64,000 bases of DNA from Litoribaculum gwangyangense (GTDB taxonomy: Bacteria; Bacteroidota; Bacteroidia; Flavobacteriales; Flavobacteriaceae): assembly GCF_039543505.1 (NCBI RefSeq), contig NZ_BAABJW010000004.1, positions 434,001 to 498,000 of the forward strand, written 5' to 3'. The notes below the pieces were generated by a model. The model worked only from the letters and a program-made list of their open reading frames with translations, made no database searches and was not told the origin of the DNA. Positions within the stretch are counted from its first letter, which is position 1, and each line of letters begins with the position of its first letter. The position numbers and the translations under genes were made by a program. Shown piece by piece: positions 61,527 to 64,000 of this stretch.

Positions 61527-62561
61527 TTACAAAGTTTGAGGTATGTTTTTGGCATTAAATGTTTCTAAAACAAGATAAAATTGAACACCAAATAAAATAC
61601 TTGCCAATACTAAATGAACGGTTTGTGACCCAAAAGGGAAATGAAGATAAACCATGGAAATACCTGATACTACCTCTAAAATTAAAATGGAAACAACCCA
61701 GTTTAGCTTTTTTAAGTTAAGTTTTGCTCTTTTGAGTAAGTAGAATAAATAGCCATTTACCAACAACACAATTATGGAAAACGATCGATGAATATAAAAT
61801 GTAATAGTTGGATTGTTTAACCAAAGACTTGTGTTTTCTTCTCCTAAAATTTTAGCCTGTTCATCTACAAATTGTCTTACATGGGTACCTAAAATTATTT
61901 GAATCAATGTTAAAAACGATGCAAAAATTAATATGTTTTTAAAAGTTGAGTTGTATTTATAGTTATTGATTTTATTATTTGTTTTGTGGATAATAAATAA
62001 AATGGCTGCTACAATAACCAAAGCCATAACCATATGTATGGTTATTTTTAATGGCGCTAGGTTTGAATCTACTACAGTTTTTCCCAACCATGCTTGAAAA
62101 CCCATACCCAATACTACAAAAACAGATAACAGTGTAATGACTTTGTTTTTTTTCCAATAATTAATGGATGCTATGGCCATAATTAGAGTTGCTAAACCAG
62201 CTAAGGCACCCAATAAGCGATTAACATATTCAACCCACGTGTGCCATGGATTAAAAACAGCATAATCATGTTTGGAGTAGGTTTCCCAATTGGATTTTGT
62301 AAAAACATCAGATGTTATAAAATCTGTTTTGGCAACTTGTAAAGATTCATCTAAGATGATGACTTGCCCTTTTTTGTATTCATGATTTGGTTTCCATTTG
62401 AGTTGCTCATGTTCTGTGGGAGGAATATAATATCCAAAGCATTTTGGCCAGTCTGGGCATCCCATGCCACTTCCGGTCATTCTAACAAAAGCTCCGGCTA
62501 TAATAACCAAATATGTTAAGACGAGTGTTATTTTTGCTATGTTTCGAAAGTTATTTTTCAT
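61527..62561 (-). CDS. ctaA: Heme A synthase (COX15/CtaA family)
   Basis: The enzyme oxidises heme O to heme A for cytochrome oxidase. The 344-residue protein has eight membrane segments and the conserved histidines in NPWHTWVEYVNRLLG, IHMVMALV, GTHVRQFVDEQ, IHRSFSIIV and TVHLVLA. The opening VRMTGSGMGCPDWPKCFG is a family signature with the cysteine pair. Its start overlaps the GNAT gene's stop by four bases (ATGA). A ctaB gene is not in the window. Confidence 0.95.
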   Translation of the reverse strand: MKNNFRNIAKITLVLTYLVIIAGAFVRMTGSGMGCPDWPKCFGYYIPPTEHEQLKWKPNHEYKKGQVIILDESLQVAKTDFITSDVFTKSNWETYSKHDYAVFNPWHTWVEYVNRLLGALAGLATLIMAIASINYWKKNKVITLLSVFVVLGMGFQAWLGKTVVDSNLAPLKITIHMVMALVIVAAILFIIHKTNNKINNYKYNSTFKNILIFASFLTLIQIILGTHVRQFVDEQAKILGEENTSLWLNNPTITFYIHRSFSIIVLLVNGYLFYLLKRAKLNLKKLNWVVSILILEVVSGISMVYLHFPFGSQTVHLVLASILFGVQFYLVLETFNAKNIPQTL

Positions 62562-63013
62562 TTAATAAGGCATTTTTTAAAACACAAACTATTGTCCATA
62601 TTTTTATACTGACCAAAATTTGGTATTACTTGGTAATGATTCTTTTTATAGAAATTAACCGCTTCAATTTGTCTTTTACCCGTTTCTAAAATGGTTGAAT
62701 TGTAACCTATTTCTTTTGCCCAAACTTCAAGTTCTTTTAAAATTTTTGATGCAATCCCCATACTTCTAGCTTCAGGAGATGTAAACATCCGTTTGATTTC
62801 TACACAATTTTTATCAAACTTTTTAAAAGCTCCACAACCTACCGGTTTGTTGTTTAAGTAAGCTATTATAGTATGTTTTAAAACATCAATATTGTTATAT
62901 AGATTGTAAAAATCATGCTCGTCCTCATCAATTATAGTTAAATACTCATCGAGTTGTTTAACTAGATAAACAAAATCAATATTTTCAGAGTTAGCTCTAA
63001 TAATTTTTATCAT
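62558..63013 (-). CDS. GNAT family N-acetyltransferase
   Basis: The 151-residue protein has the GNAT fold. The acetyl-CoA-binding motif A is EARSMGIASKILKELE, and motif B is ILETGKRQIEAVNFYKK. The substrate is unknown. It overlaps the cca stop and the ctaA start by four bases each (ATGA), so the three genes are translationally coupled. Confidence 0.92.
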   Translation of the reverse strand: MIKIIRANSENIDFVYLVKQLDEYLTIIDEDEHDFYNLYNNIDVLKHTIIAYLNNKPVGCGAFKKFDKNCVEIKRMFTSPEARSMGIASKILKELEVWAKEIGYNSTILETGKRQIEAVNFYKKNHYQVIPNFGQYKNMDNSLCFKKCLIK

Positions 63014-64000
63014 TGCGAAACACTTACTTTTAAACCTAAACGCTTTCCTTCTTTAAGCATGAGTTCATAAGCTGCTTCATATTCATTTGGAATATCGCCT
63101 TCTAATATAGCTTCTTTAATGGTTTCTTTTATGTTTCCAATTTCCCTAGATGGTTTAATATTGAAGGTCTTCATAATTTCTTCTCCAGAAATAGGAGGTT
63201 GAAAATTACGGATGTGATCACGTTCTTCAACTTCTACAATTTTTTCACGAACAATTTTAAAGTTATTATGATATTTATTGAACTTTTTAGCATTTTTTGT
63301 AGTGATATCTGCTTCGCAAAGTGTCATTAAATCATCCACAAACTCTCCAGCATCAAACATCAAACGGCGAACTGCGGAATCCGTTACTTCTTCATTAACT
63401 AAAGCAATGGGACGAGAACTCATCAAAACCATTTTTTGAACAAATTTCATTTTGTCATTCAATGGCATTTTTAAGCGTTTAAATAAATGAAATACCATTT
63501 TAGACCCTTCAAATTCATGCCCATGAAACGTCCAACCTACTTTTTTACTAAACTTTTTAGTTGGTGCTTTTCCAATATCGTGTAGTAAAGCGGCCCAACG
63601 TAGCCATAAATTATCGGTATTCTCAGAGATGTTATCTAATACCTCTAAGGTATGATAAAAATTATCTTTATGACGCTGACCTTCAACTTCATCAATCCCT
63701 TTTAAAGCGGTAAGTTCTGGAAGTATATAATTCAATAACCCCGTTTTTTCTAATAACAAAAAGCCAATAGAGGGCTTTTTACTTTCAAGAATTTTATTTA
63801 ATTCGGTAACAATGCGCTCATTGGTGATGATTTTAATTCGATCACTATTTTTTGAAATGGCTTTGAGTGACTGTTCTTCAATTATAAAATCCAATTGAGT
63901 GGCAAACCTTATGGCGCGCATCATTCTTAAAGGATCATCACTATAGGTGATATCAGGGTCTAGGGGTGTTCTAATGATTTTGTTTTCTAAATCTTTCACA
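63010..64000 (-). CDS. cca: CCA tRNA nucleotidyltransferase, 3' part (partial at right edge)
   Basis: The frame is open to the window edge. The visible 330 codons lack the N-terminal nucleotidyltransferase GGxVRD motif, so about 145 residues lie outside. A GTG near 63999 is an internal valine, not a start. What is seen is the class II poly(A)/CCA polymerase middle (TPLDPDITYSDDPLRMMRAI), an HD domain (WAALLHDIGKAPTK and GHEFEGSKM), and the C-terminal helical part. The enzyme adds or repairs the tRNA 3' CCA, which the tRNA-Thr in this window does not encode. It leads the cca-GNAT-ctaA run. Confidence 0.93.
   Translation of the reverse strand, partial: VKDLENKIIRTPLDPDITYSDDPLRMMRAIRFATQLDFIIEEQSLKAISKNSDRIKIITNERIVTELNKILESKKPSIGFLLLEKTGLLNYILPELTALKGIDEVEGQRHKDNFYHTLEVLDNISENTDNLWLRWAALLHDIGKAPTKKFSKKVGWTFHGHEFEGSKMVFHLFKRLKMPLNDKMKFVQKMVLMSSRPIALVNEEVTDSAVRRLMFDAGEFVDDLMTLCEADITTKNAKKFNKYHNNFKIVREKIVEVEERDHIRNFQPPISGEEIMKTFNIKPSREIGNIKETIKEAILEGDIPNEYEAAYELMLKEGKRLGLKVSVSQ

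Overview
The window is a 64 kb piece of an AT-rich Bacteroidota chromosome, almost certainly from the family Flavobacteriaceae. The evidence is: Bacteroidota-type promoters (TTG, about 19 bases, TAnnTTTG) and little visible Shine-Dalgarno sequence; secreted proteins with type A and type B sorting domains of the type IX secretion system (T9SS); and many families typical of Flavobacteriia (DUF6090, DUF6249, DUF6268, DUF4369, MORN/TonB-C proteins). No phage, insertion sequence, CRISPR array or rRNA operon is visible. One tRNA (Thr, TGT) is present.

Layout. 1-6.9 kb: a cut-off gene at the left edge, a TonB-C/MORN protein behind prfC, the idi-queD pair, a small helical protein, tRNA-Thr, a DUF4369 lipoprotein, a gene-free stretch holding a candidate small RNA, an AlkB-type dioxygenase and a VanX-type dipeptidase. 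6.9-13.5 kb: a DUF6249 membrane protein divergent from an ECF sigma factor and its putative membrane partner, with matching ECF-type promoters facing both ways; then a sterol-desaturase-family enzyme, a DEAD-box helicase, an MFS transporter, a MOSC protein and a YceI lipoprotein. 13.6-25.7 kb: grpE-dnaJ behind a sigma-54-like promoter, a second small-RNA candidate, a five-gene operon (ABC ATPase, ABC permease, MscS channel, DUF6268 barrel, sigma-54-type response regulator), a coiled-coil secreted protein, PPK2, an M28 peptidase with a DinB-like partner, and an M23 peptidase.

25.7-37.5 kb is the most unusual region. A tight leftward operon starts with an SGNH-like membrane protein, an MBOAT O-acyltransferase, a DUF418 membrane protein and an APC permease. 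It ends in six consecutive DUF6090 paralogues that share a near-identical membrane anchor and have diverged periplasmic parts. Two secreted proteins with internally duplicated domains lie just upstream.

38-44.9 kb: a type A T9SS cargo protein, lysA and sucC (divergent), a one-repeat DUF1456 protein, a TerB-like protein and uvrB. 44.9-58 kb: three tandem T9SS type B proteins (1726, 1636 and 906 residues). They share a C-terminal module and a repeated Cys-Asp module (about 4, 11 and 2 copies) but have three different N-terminal domains. 58-64 kb: an ABC exporter pair, a hypothetical protein whose sequence carries a kinase-like signature, a pRiA4b ORF-3-like acidic protein, heme A synthase, a GNAT acetyltransferase and the 3' part of cca.

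The window mixes housekeeping genes (translation, nucleotide-excision repair, TCA cycle, lysine, heme A, tRNA maturation) with envelope functions. The items most likely to hold something undescribed are the DUF6090 array with its O-acyltransferase operon, the kinase-like protein at 59931-60992, the two-way ECF promoter at 7334-7418, and the small-RNA candidates at 15468-15555 and 5181-5293. All functional calls rest on reading the sequence by eye; no database search was run.
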